Shown: positions 30,037-37,377 of the stretch, piece after piece
Layout of the letters: each line of letters begins with the position of its first letter
Numbering within the stretch: the first letter of the stretch is position 1
Origin: Arthrobacter sp. AQ5-05
GTDB lineage: Bacteria; Actinomycetota; Actinomycetes; Actinomycetales; Micrococcaceae
NCBI RefSeq assembly: GCF_003287975.1
Contig: NZ_QMKQ01000033.1
Coordinates: forward strand, 1 to 37,377
Length of the DNA stretch: 37,377 nt
Direction of reading: 5' to 3'
Program-made: the position numbers and the translations under genes
Notes under the pieces: model-generated
Database searches by the model: none
What the model was told of the DNA's origin: nothing
What the model saw: the letters and a program-made list of their open reading frames with translations, nothing else

Positions 30037-31609
30037 GTGCAATGGTGGCTGGGCTAAGTGCAAGCTCCAGGAGGCTGCGCAAGATGCCTTGGTTCAAATG
30101 GCTGAAGCAATGGTGGGTGGCTGGGATTCGATGATGAAGGAATTCCTGACCTCTTGGCTGAATGTCGGCCTGCTCGTGGACTTGGAGGCAGGGTCCATCC
30201 AGTGGCTGACCGCCCAGCTGCAAGTGATCAGTATTTTCCTCACCGTTCTGGGCATCATGTTCGCCGCCATCTGGACGATGATCCACTACCGGGGGGATAA
30301 GGCAATCAAGCTGGCCCAAACCATGGCCAAGGTCCTCGTCGTCACCACACTCGGTGCCGCAGCGGTGCAGGTCATCATTGCCGGTGGAGATGCCTTCTCC
30401 ACCTGGATTCTGGACAGTGCCGGAATCACCACCGACGCCCGACAAATCCCCCTGACGATTGCGGCGGCAAATCCGGCCATCGCGATCTTGGGCGGCATTT
30501 TCGGTGTCATCGCCACCATCATCCAATGGGGCATCATGCTCGTTCGCTCCGCACTGCTCCCGCTGCTGGTCGGCGTGTGGCCGGTCGCGGCCGCAGCGTC
30601 GATGATCGGTGGGGCTGACCAAGCGTTCTCGAAGATCACCAACTGGATTATCGCCTTTGCCCTGTATAAGCCGGTGGCCGCAATCATCTATGCCTATGCA
30701 TGGAAAACGAAGTCCGGGGATGAAGGACTCGGCGGCATCATCAACGGGCTGGTGCTCATTGCTCTGGCCGTGGTTGCTTTGCCAGCGATGATGCGACTGC
30801 TCGCTCCAAGTACGTCCGCGTTGGGTGGCGCCAGTGGCGGGGGCATGGCCCTGGCCGGTGGTGCCGCCTTGGTTGGTGCCGGTGTTGCCGCTGGTGCTGC
30901 GGTGCTTTCCGGTGGCGGCACTGCCGCTGCCGGTACTGCCGGTGGTGCGGCCAAGATGGCTGGCGGTGCAGGTGCCGCCGGTTCATCTGGCACCGCTACC
31001 AGTTCAGCTGGTACTGCGGCTGGTTCGTCGGGAACCGCTGATGGCGCTGGCGCGTCCGGAGCGGGTGGAGGCGATGAGCCCACTGGCGGAGGTAGTGGCG
31101 GAGGCGGAACTGGTGGCTCGGATTCAGACTCTGATGCTGCCGGTGGTTCTTCCGATGCAGCATCCGAGGCGGTCGGCGGGGATGCCGACGGTGGGGATAG
31201 TTCGGCGGGTGGAACTGCCGGGGAAGCCATGGGAGCCGAAGGTGCTGAGACAAATTCCGGTCAAGATTCTGCCCCGGGGGCGGGTGCAGCGTCAGGTGCT
31301 GCAGGCGGGGATACCGCTGGCGGACCCATCGCTCCTGCCGGTTCCACAGGTAATGCAGATAGTCCGATGGCGGCCGATACCTCGGCATCAGGGACCAGCG
31401 AACCCACGAGTACGGACAGTGGTACTGCAGGGTCCGCTGCCGGGACCAACTCTCCAACCGGGGCACCGGAAGCCTCTGCCCCGGTTGCCGGTTCTAAGAA
31501 CACTTCACCCAAGGCCAAACAAGCAGGACATGCCGCAGCCGCCTCGATGACACAAGCAGTGGCCGATGGGGCCAAGGACGCTGATGGAAAGGACGTGATT
31601 GGCGAATGA
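30029..31609 (+). CDS. VirB6/TrbL-like channel protein with long low-complexity tail
   Basis: The 526-residue protein has about six hydrophobic helices in its first half (about 64-88, 98-117, 144-168, 171-200, 206-225 and 234-255), including SALLPLLVGVWPVAAAASMI, in the manner of VirB6/TrbL inner-membrane channel proteins. From about residue 262 to 495 the sequence is almost only Ala, Gly, Ser, Thr, Asp and Pro. The ATG at 30029 overlaps the previous stop; the longer frame upstream is antisense-like and unneeded. The tail would reach into the cytoplasm or wall and is likely disordered. It overlaps the SCO6880-type gene by 4 nt. Confidence 0.7.
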   Translation: MAECNGGWAKCKLQEAAQDALVQMAEAMVGGWDSMMKEFLTSWLNVGLLVDLEAGSIQWLTAQLQVISIFLTVLGIMFAAIWTMIHYRGDKAIKLAQTMAKVLVVTTLGAAAVQVIIAGGDAFSTWILDSAGITTDARQIPLTIAAANPAIAILGGIFGVIATIIQWGIMLVRSALLPLLVGVWPVAAAASMIGGADQAFSKITNWIIAFALYKPVAAIIYAYAWKTKSGDEGLGGIINGLVLIALAVVALPAMMRLLAPSTSALGGASGGGMALAGGAALVGAGVAAGAAVLSGGGTAAAGTAGGAAKMAGGAGAAGSSGTATSSAGTAAGSSGTADGAGASGAGGGDEPTGGGSGGGGTGGSDSDSDAAGGSSDAASEAVGGDADGGDSSAGGTAGEAMGAEGAETNSGQDSAPGAGAASGAAGGDTAGGPIAPAGSTGNADSPMAADTSASGTSEPTSTDSGTAGSAAGTNSPTGAPEASAPVAGSKNTSPKAKQAGHAAAASMTQAVADGAKDADGKDVIGE

Positions 31610-33129
31610 GTAACAACGTCGCACCGGAGAAGGTAGCGCAAGACAAGTTCGGGAACTGGCTCAAGCCAACTGCCCCGGGGCTTTTTGGGCTGAGTCTCGG
31701 TGCCTTGGCCGTCTCGGGCACCGGAGTGGTTCTGGTGCTGCTGGCCTTGGTCCAGGAAGCGTGGATGCTGGCGCTGGCGGTCCTGCTGATCACGTTTGTG
31801 GTGGTGTTCTTTGGCCTGGTGCGCTTTGGTGGCACCACGATCCTGGGCAAGGTCACCGACCGGCTCTCGTTGGCCGGTCGGAACCAACGCGGTGAATCGT
31901 TCTATGTCACCGGGCCCTTATCGACGTTGCCTCGGGAAGCTGCTCAGCGGTTGCCCGGTGCCCTGGTGAACGTGGATACCCTCTCCGGGCTTGATGGGCT
32001 GAACCGTGACTACACCTTGCTGCACCACAAGTCCGTGGGGAAGATTGCTGCCGTGTTCGGTTGCACCCCGGACGGGGCAGCCATGCAGGAACAAGCCGTG
32101 CTGAACAACCAGGTCGCCCACTACGGTTCCTGGATTTCCTCGTTGAGTGTGGATGCAGGTCTTTGTGGGGCCACCGTCGTGGTGGACTCTGCTTCCGAGT
32201 CCTCCGCCGGCACCTGCCAAGCCGTGCGTGAAGATGTGGCTCCCAACGCCCCGGTCTTCGCCAAAAGGGTTTTGGATGAAGCGGTGGGCACCTTGCCTGC
32301 CCGCTCCTCGGTCCTGAACGTGTATTCCACCCTGGTGTGGGATGCCAAGGCGCTCGGGGCCACCGAGAAGGACATTTCCCCGGCGGTGGCCGAGGTCGCC
32401 TCGAGGCTTCCCCAACAGTCCCAGATGCTCTCCCGCGCCGGGGCGGGGGCGCCCAGGCCCCTGGTCGAATCCGAGCTGGCCGAGATCGCGCATCTGGCCT
32501 ACCAGCCGGCACGGGACCAGGAACTGGCCCTGGACGCATTGATGGGCTTGGGTGCGAATCGTTCCTGGGACCAGGCCGGCCCGGAGTTCTTCGATGATTC
32601 CCGCGGCCGGGTCGTCTTCCACGACGGGGTGGCCTCGATGACGTTGATGATGACCATTCCGCCCGAATCCCACATCACCGCCAGGTCCTTTGATGCGCTC
32701 TTCGGGCCCAATGCGAAATTCCTGCGCAAGCGGGTGGCGATCATGTATCGTCCGGTGGATCCCGGGACGGCAGCCAAGACGGTGAACCGGTTGGTGCGCA
32801 ACGCGGATTGGAAGATCAGTACCCGCAAGGGCCGTGCGACCTCGTTCGATACCAAGAACAAGGCAGTGGCCGAGAAGACCGAACTGGAACTGGCCCAAGG
32901 CGCGCGCCTGTCGATGTTCTCCCTGATGGTCACCGTGACCTTTGAGGCGAACCAGGAGGCGTACCGCGATGCGCTGAACCAGATCAAGTCCCTGATGGGT
33001 CAGTTATTGATGCCCTACCGCTTTGTGGAGCACGCCGGCTCTGCCGCGTTCCACACCACGCTGCCGTTCGGGGTGCTTCCGTGGACGTACAACACCACCC
33101 CGCTGTGGCTTGAAGGAGTCCTGTCATGA
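31606..33129 (+). CDS. SCO6880 family type IV secretion protein
   Basis: The 507-residue protein has two adjacent N-terminal helices (about 24-46 and 50-68), as in PrgI/VirB3-type proteins. A long soluble region resembles the N-terminal domain of VirB4 (for example GRNQRGESFYVTGPLSTLPR, DYTLLHHKSVGKIAAVFGC). I recognise it as the actinobacterial SCO6880 family. It lacks a P-loop; the ATPase domain is encoded separately in the next gene, which it overlaps by 4 nt. The pair therefore looks like a VirB3-VirB4 fusion that has been split before the motor domain. It would anchor the ATPase at the membrane. Confidence 0.75.
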   Translation: MSNNVAPEKVAQDKFGNWLKPTAPGLFGLSLGALAVSGTGVVLVLLALVQEAWMLALAVLLITFVVVFFGLVRFGGTTILGKVTDRLSLAGRNQRGESFYVTGPLSTLPREAAQRLPGALVNVDTLSGLDGLNRDYTLLHHKSVGKIAAVFGCTPDGAAMQEQAVLNNQVAHYGSWISSLSVDAGLCGATVVVDSASESSAGTCQAVREDVAPNAPVFAKRVLDEAVGTLPARSSVLNVYSTLVWDAKALGATEKDISPAVAEVASRLPQQSQMLSRAGAGAPRPLVESELAEIAHLAYQPARDQELALDALMGLGANRSWDQAGPEFFDDSRGRVVFHDGVASMTLMMTIPPESHITARSFDALFGPNAKFLRKRVAIMYRPVDPGTAAKTVNRLVRNADWKISTRKGRATSFDTKNKAVAEKTELELAQGARLSMFSLMVTVTFEANQEAYRDALNQIKSLMGQLLMPYRFVEHAGSAAFHTTLPFGVLPWTYNTTPLWLEGVLS

Positions 33130-34634
33130 AACCGGTACAGCACATGCGCACCTCCCGGGGCTTGGCCGGGTTTGGTGGTGGCCGGTGGGGCAAGGTGCCC
33201 CAGCCTCCGCAGTGGTATTCGACCTCGGCACAGTTGCCGGGGGTCTACCCCTTCGCCGCGGGCACCTCGAGGCCGAACATCGGGGCTCCCTTGGGCCGGG
33301 ACATGCATGTGGGAACCGCAGTGTGTGGGGATCCGCAGACCTGGTACCGCTCGGGCCTGATTTCCTCGGCCTCGATGATGCTCTTTGGCCTCAATGGCAA
33401 CGGCAAGTCCTCCCTGGGAGGGCGGTTCATGTATTCGATGGCCGCCCGCGGCATCACCCCGGCGGTGTTCGACCCCATCAAGAATGAACACGGGGATGCC
33501 GTGGCGGCCATGGGCGGCAACGTGATCCGCGTCGGCCCGGACAGCACCGACAAGATCAACCTCCTCGACCTTGGTGCCCTCGGGGATGCCGCCAAAAAAA
33601 TTGGCGGCGTCCTGGGAGCGGAGATGCACCGCCAGGCCGTCGGCAAGGCCGTCGATGCGGTGTCCCTGGTGGTCCAGATCAGCCGCGGGACGCCCTTGTC
33701 GGACAGTGAGGACGCCGCCCTGGCCGAACTGATCCGCTCGGTCATCAGTCGCAATGACCACCCGTGGATGGGGGATCTGCTGACCGCGTTCAAGAATCCA
33801 CCACCGGAAGTGCTCTCGGCCACCGTGTGCCAAAACGCAACGCAGTTCACCGACGAGTACCGGGCACTGCATTTGTCCTTGCGGGCGGTGATGTCCGGGC
33901 AAATGGGGTCCCTGGTCGGTGGGCGTGAAAGCGTGCGACTGGAAGTCGGGAACCCCGGCGGATTCTGCTTCGACACCTCCTCGATCCCGGAGTCCAACAC
34001 CAAGCTGCTTTCGGCGGCGATGTTGGCGACCTGGAGCATCGGGTTTTCCTCCATCGACGCCCACTACGAGCTCTCCCGCCATGACCCCACCATCGCCTGG
34101 GGCGGGTACTTCGCGATGCAAGATGAGTTTTGGTATCCGATGCGAGCGTGTGAGGGGATCATCGACCGCGTGGACCGCATTGGTCGCACCAACCGCGGCA
34201 AAGGCGTCTGCGAACTGAAAATCACGCACTCACCCAAGGACTTCCTGTCCCTGCCCAATGCGAAGGACCGGGCCACGGCCAAGGGCTTCACCGAACGTTC
34301 CGGCGTGCTGGGCATCATGGCTCTCTCCCGTGAAGACCTCCACGATCTGAGCGAGGTTCAGCCGTTGAACGAACGGGAAATAGATACCGTGGCTGGCTTC
34401 AATGCCCCTCCGTCGTGGAAGCAGGAACGGTCCGCCGATGGGCGTCCGGTGCCACCTCCGGGGGCGGGAAAGTTCATGTTGAAGATTCCCGGCCGGATCG
34501 GCATTGCCGTGCAGATGACCCTGACGGAAACCGAACGCCAAAAGCACATCACCGACGAACGCAGCGTGAGTCATAACCACTTGGGAAACAGCCAACTGAT
34601 GAGCAACCAAACCAGGGGAAGGACGGTGGGCTAA
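33126..34634 (+). CDS. VirB4-like conjugation ATPase (motor domain)
   Basis: The 502-residue protein has a Walker A box GLNGNGKSS (88-96) and Walker B YFAMQDEFW (328-336, Asp333/Glu334), with the FDPIKNEHGD stretch (115-124) typical of VirB4/TraG-type hexameric motors. An Arg-rich segment follows the Walker B, and the C-terminus is extended and polar (from about 440). It powers assembly of, or transfer through, the channel. Its start overlaps the SCO6880 gene (ATGA) and its stop abuts the coupling-protein start (TAAATG). Intact by motif inspection. Confidence 0.8.
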   Translation: MKPVQHMRTSRGLAGFGGGRWGKVPQPPQWYSTSAQLPGVYPFAAGTSRPNIGAPLGRDMHVGTAVCGDPQTWYRSGLISSASMMLFGLNGNGKSSLGGRFMYSMAARGITPAVFDPIKNEHGDAVAAMGGNVIRVGPDSTDKINLLDLGALGDAAKKIGGVLGAEMHRQAVGKAVDAVSLVVQISRGTPLSDSEDAALAELIRSVISRNDHPWMGDLLTAFKNPPPEVLSATVCQNATQFTDEYRALHLSLRAVMSGQMGSLVGGRESVRLEVGNPGGFCFDTSSIPESNTKLLSAAMLATWSIGFSSIDAHYELSRHDPTIAWGGYFAMQDEFWYPMRACEGIIDRVDRIGRTNRGKGVCELKITHSPKDFLSLPNAKDRATAKGFTERSGVLGIMALSREDLHDLSEVQPLNEREIDTVAGFNAPPSWKQERSADGRPVPPPGAGKFMLKIPGRIGIAVQMTLTETERQKHITDERSVSHNHLGNSQLMSNQTRGRTVG

Positions 34635-36434
34635 ATGAGTGCACCAAATCGCAAGGGAACTTCCGGGATGACCGGCCAGGCTGTGCTGCCGTTCGTCCTG
34701 GTCGGCATCATCGTCCTGGTCCTCGGTGGTGGTTGGGTATCCCTCCAGCTCGGTTCACGCCTCGCCGGGAACCCTGCACCACCAACCGGGCTATCGGCCT
34801 TGTTGGAAGGCTTGCTGAGGGGCACCGTGAGCTGGCCGGTACAAGCCACCGTGATGGCCATCGTTCTGGTGGTCGTGTTGATAGCCCTCGGCGTCGTGAT
34901 TGGCCTGCTGCTCAGTCGTCGCGGACTAGGTGGGAAGAAGCCACGAGTGGACAAGGCTGCACACCATATGGGCAAGGGCAAGGACATTGCCGCCTACACC
35001 CACAAAGGGGCCACCAAGACAGCACAACGTCTCGGGGTCCAAGGCTCACCCGGTGTGTTTGTGGGCAACGTGGTGGCCACAAGCCAACCGTTCTACCAGT
35101 CCTGGGAAGACTTGTCCCTGGATATCTGGGGGCCTCGCGTGGGTAAGTCAGCCTCCCGAGTGATCCCGGCAATCCTTGATGCCCCCGGCGTCGTGGTGTC
35201 GACCTCGAACAAGCGCGATGTCGTGGATGCCACCCGTGGTGTTCGCTCGGCCAAGGGCCCGGTGTGGATCTTCGATCCGCAGAAGATCGCCCAGGAAGAA
35301 CCCACCTGGTGGTGGAACCCGCTCTCTTATGTCACCGATGAGGAGAAGGCCGCGAAGCTCACCCATCATTTTGCGGTGGCCTCCCGAACCCCCGGCGCGA
35401 AGTCCGATGCGTACTTCGATCCCAAGGCCGAAGACCTCATCGCTTCCTTGTTCTTGGCCGCTGCGTTGGGCAAGCTGCCGATCACCGAGGCGTACCTGTG
35501 GATCACCAGCCAGTCCTGTAAGAAGGCCATCGACCTGCTCCACGGGCATGACTACGAGCTGCAAGCCGCTGGCCTGGCCTCGACCATGAACCTGGCCGAC
35601 AAGCAGAAGGACGGCATTTTCGGCACTGCCGAGAAGATGGTCCAGTGCCTGAAATCCAAGAACACCCTGCGGTGGATTGTCCCGACTCGAGGAGGTTCGG
35701 TGCTCGGTGACAGGCGCCCACAGTTCGACCCCAAGGCCTTTGCCGCATCCACCGAAACCCTCTATGTCCTGTCCATGGAAGGCGTGGGAACAGCCGCACC
35801 GCTGACCACCGCATTGACGGTCGCCGTGGCCGAAGCCTTGGAAGAACGCGGGGCACGGATGGGGGGCCGGCTGGAAGTCCCGGCTGTTTTTGCCCTCGAT
35901 GAATTGGCGAACGTGGTCCGGTGGGCGGCACTGCCTGACCTGTTCAGCCACTACGGTTCCCGCGGAATCATCGTCATGGCAATCCTGCAGTCTTGGTCCC
36001 AGGGCGTGGAGCTGTGGGGTGAGCCGGGGATGCGTAAAATCTGGTCCGCCGCCAACGTGGTGGTCTATGGGGGCGGGGTGAAGGAAGATGCTTTCCTGCG
36101 CACCCTCTCGGACCTGATTGGCGATTATTCCTACAGCAACGTTTCCCAGTCCCATGGACGCGGCGGGGCCAGCAGTTCGCATCAGGAGGGCAAGGAACGT
36201 ATCTTGGACGTTTCGGACCTGACGGAGATGGAACGTGGCCGTGCCGTGGTCTTTGCTTCCGGTGCCCGCGCCACATTGGTCAAGACCCGCCCGTGGTGGA
36301 ATACCCCGCATAAGGATGCCGTCAATGAATCCATAGCCCGGTACGCGCCAAAGGCCGTGCCGGTCATGGCATCTGCATCCCCGGCAGCAGAGAATCCTTG
36401 GATCACTGCAGCAAGGGAAACAGGCAATGGATAA
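34635..36434 (+). CDS. VirD4/TraG-type coupling protein
   Basis: The 599-residue protein has two N-terminal transmembrane helices (about 17-36 and 71-93), Walker A GPRVGKSAS (166-174) and Walker B VFALDELANVV (418-428), the LDExAN box that marks type IV coupling proteins. It delivers the relaxase-DNA complex, or proteins, to the channel. The Thr/Ser-Ala exchange after GKS (SA rather than ST) is slightly unusual. AAGGACGG precedes the ATG at 34635. The next gene overlaps its end by 8 nt. The absence of a relaxase beside it implies that gene lies outside the window or that the element is mobilised differently. Confidence 0.9.
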   Translation: MSAPNRKGTSGMTGQAVLPFVLVGIIVLVLGGGWVSLQLGSRLAGNPAPPTGLSALLEGLLRGTVSWPVQATVMAIVLVVVLIALGVVIGLLLSRRGLGGKKPRVDKAAHHMGKGKDIAAYTHKGATKTAQRLGVQGSPGVFVGNVVATSQPFYQSWEDLSLDIWGPRVGKSASRVIPAILDAPGVVVSTSNKRDVVDATRGVRSAKGPVWIFDPQKIAQEEPTWWWNPLSYVTDEEKAAKLTHHFAVASRTPGAKSDAYFDPKAEDLIASLFLAAALGKLPITEAYLWITSQSCKKAIDLLHGHDYELQAAGLASTMNLADKQKDGIFGTAEKMVQCLKSKNTLRWIVPTRGGSVLGDRRPQFDPKAFAASTETLYVLSMEGVGTAAPLTTALTVAVAEALEERGARMGGRLEVPAVFALDELANVVRWAALPDLFSHYGSRGIIVMAILQSWSQGVELWGEPGMRKIWSAANVVVYGGGVKEDAFLRTLSDLIGDYSYSNVSQSHGRGGASSSHQEGKERILDVSDLTEMERGRAVVFASGARATLVKTRPWWNTPHKDAVNESIARYAPKAVPVMASASPAAENPWITAARETGNG

Positions 36435-37116
36435 CGACATGTTCTCCGAGTCCACCATCACGGTCAGTGGTTCTGTTTCGGATACGGAAAAAGCAGAGAA
36501 ACAGCTTGCTGACGCACAGCAGGCACTAGAAAGTGTTGAAGAAGAAGTGCGTGCGGCACGGGAAAAGACCGGGGAGGAACTTTCATCCTGGCTCAAGGCA
36601 GCAGCTACCGACTCTTTGGCGCAGGCAGAGCGTAAGAGGACTCGTGCCGTGCAGGAAGTAGCCCAGGCTACTCAGGAAATGGCCCAGGTTCAAGCTAGGG
36701 AGAACTCACCCGGTCCTTCAGTGGAATCGGACTCCGGTGCTGCTTCCGAAGGACAGGAACCCGGTCTTGTCTACGCGACCTCGGAGGATTTCCTGGTTGA
36801 TCAGCTTTTGCCGATGTATATCAGGATCATTGATTCCAGGAATGGAACTTGGTGCCGAAAGTGGTACCTGCATGCCGAAGCTTTGAGCCGCGTAGATGCA
36901 CTGTGGAGGGCGTGGGAGCATTTTCGTCTCGACGGGAAGACGGGCATGAGTGTGTGGTGGCGTGATCACGCCGATCCTCACATGGCGGTGCTGCTGAACC
37001 AGAAAGGTCCGTTTCATCAATGCGACCTGGAAACACACAAGGACCCTGAACCCCTACCCTGCGATACGGCTCCACCGGGGTGGTTCCCCAAGGAAGGGGA
37101 TATCCCGTTCCCTTAG
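36427..37116 (+). CDS. DUF4913 protein with coiled-coil N-terminus
   Basis: The 229-residue protein begins with a long acidic coiled coil (about 18-92, EKAEKQLADAQQALESVEEE and onward) and a disordered linker. The C-terminal domain (about 118-215) with WYLHAEALSRVDALWRAWEH, MSVWWRDHADPHMAVLL and GPFHQC is the pattern of DUF4913, common beside actinobacterial conjugation genes. The HADPHM and WCRKW residues could bind a ligand, but no function is known. It overlaps the coupling-protein gene by 8 nt and is the last gene of the operon in this window. Confidence 0.7.
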   Translation: MDNDMFSESTITVSGSVSDTEKAEKQLADAQQALESVEEEVRAAREKTGEELSSWLKAAATDSLAQAERKRTRAVQEVAQATQEMAQVQARENSPGPSVESDSGAASEGQEPGLVYATSEDFLVDQLLPMYIRIIDSRNGTWCRKWYLHAEALSRVDALWRAWEHFRLDGKTGMSVWWRDHADPHMAVLLNQKGPFHQCDLETHKDPEPLPCDTAPPGWFPKEGDIPFP

Positions 37117-37277
37117 TTCTGCATCCTGTTACGGATAATCTCAACACAGAATGAGAACTGTGATTACTTGTTAGTGCCGGTGGCCGGCCGGCATCACGCA
37201 GGATGCACTATAAAGGTTCACCGTCAGGGTCTTTCTAGAAAATTCTTCTTAGAAAATGCGCCAATAGGCCCTGATCG

Positions 37278-37377
37278 TTAGGGCTTTCGCCTGGGTCTTG
37301 CGTCCCAGCGTTGGGTGTACCAGGCTTCGCGGATCAGGCGCCGCAGGACGATGATGCTGTTGGCGAAGCTGATCATC
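37278..37377 (-). mobile_element. C-terminal end of an IS5-family transposase (runs off the window)
   Basis: On the minus strand the window edge carries MISFANSIIVLRRLIREAWY followed by TQRWDARPRRKP and TAA (37278-37280). The FANSIIVLRRLI-x-x-AWxxxRW ending is typical of IS5-family (IS427-type) transposases of actinobacteria. Only about 33 codons are inside, so intactness cannot be judged. One element end should lie between 37117 and 37277; the AGGGTCTTTCTAGAAA stretch at 37226-37241 may belong to the terminal repeat. A GTGCCGG/CCGGCATCAC inverted repeat at 37174-37197 also lies in this gap. Confidence 0.6.

Noticed and set aside
30694-31466. Long antisense Pro/Ala/Ser frames opposite the VirB6-like tail
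   Set aside because: Mirror images of the low-complexity sense sequence; no start signals and no domain.

Overview
The window looks like a plasmid or integrated conjugative element from a high-GC actinobacterium, most probably Micrococcaceae (Arthrobacter / Paenarthrobacter / Glutamicibacter group). This rests on base composition, the frequent GTG starts, the overlapping ATGA/GTGA gene junctions, and protein families typical of actinobacterial plasmids: a SCO6880-type protein, DUF6668, DUF4913, a ParA with a tiny ribbon-helix-helix partner, and an IS256-type transposase. I saw no rRNA, tRNA or CRISPR array. The genus is an inference.

Layout. Positions 1-1100 are wreckage of mobile DNA: the end of an IS21-type element cuts into a Tn554-type integrase, of which only the C-terminus and its small coiled-coil partner remain, followed by a hydrolase fragment. 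Positions 1171-4448 hold an exported bactofilin-like membrane protein, a HAAS-like membrane protein and two glycine-zipper mini-proteins, one directly behind a perfect CsoR-type palindrome. Near 4673 there is a Tn402-type transposon end. Positions 4882-12275 form an island rich in membrane proteases: three CPBP (Abi/CAAX-type) intramembrane metalloproteases, the first frameshifted; a DUF3267 zincin; an alpha/beta hydrolase; a beta-lactamase-fold serine hydrolase; a small membrane protein; and a decayed WS/DGAT acyltransferase. Then come a fossil serine recombinase, a four-helix membrane protein, an intact IS256-family element (about 13189-14705) inserted just before the next gene, a membrane protein plus DUF6544 pair, and fragments of an AarF/UbiB kinase and of umuC beside an apparently intact umuD.

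Positions about 18120-25213 carry plasmid maintenance functions, all on the minus strand: parA with a small RHH partner, flanked by three clusters of palindromes sharing the half-site TACAAG/CTTGTA (probable centromere and operator); a NUC1-type DNA/RNA endonuclease; a winged-helix Rep-like protein; a small RHH-like protein; an HTH regulator overlapping a seven-helix membrane protein; and an ArsR-type regulator.

Positions 25290-37116 are one long plus-strand operon for a Gram-positive type IV secretion (conjugation) machine. In order: a lytic transglycosylase/M23 wall hydrolase, a lipoprotein, a MinD/ParA-like ATPase with an altered Walker A motif, DUF6668, a VirB2-like two-helix protein, a single-pass protein, a VirB6/TrbL-like channel with a long Ala/Gly/Ser tail, a SCO6880-type protein, a VirB4-like ATPase, a VirD4/TraG coupling protein and a DUF4913 protein. 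The operon is divergent from the ArsR gene, with a near-perfect 25-bp palindrome between them. No relaxase or oriT is recognisable inside the window. The window ends in the C-terminus of an IS5-family transposase. All functions are assigned by reading motifs; no database search was run.
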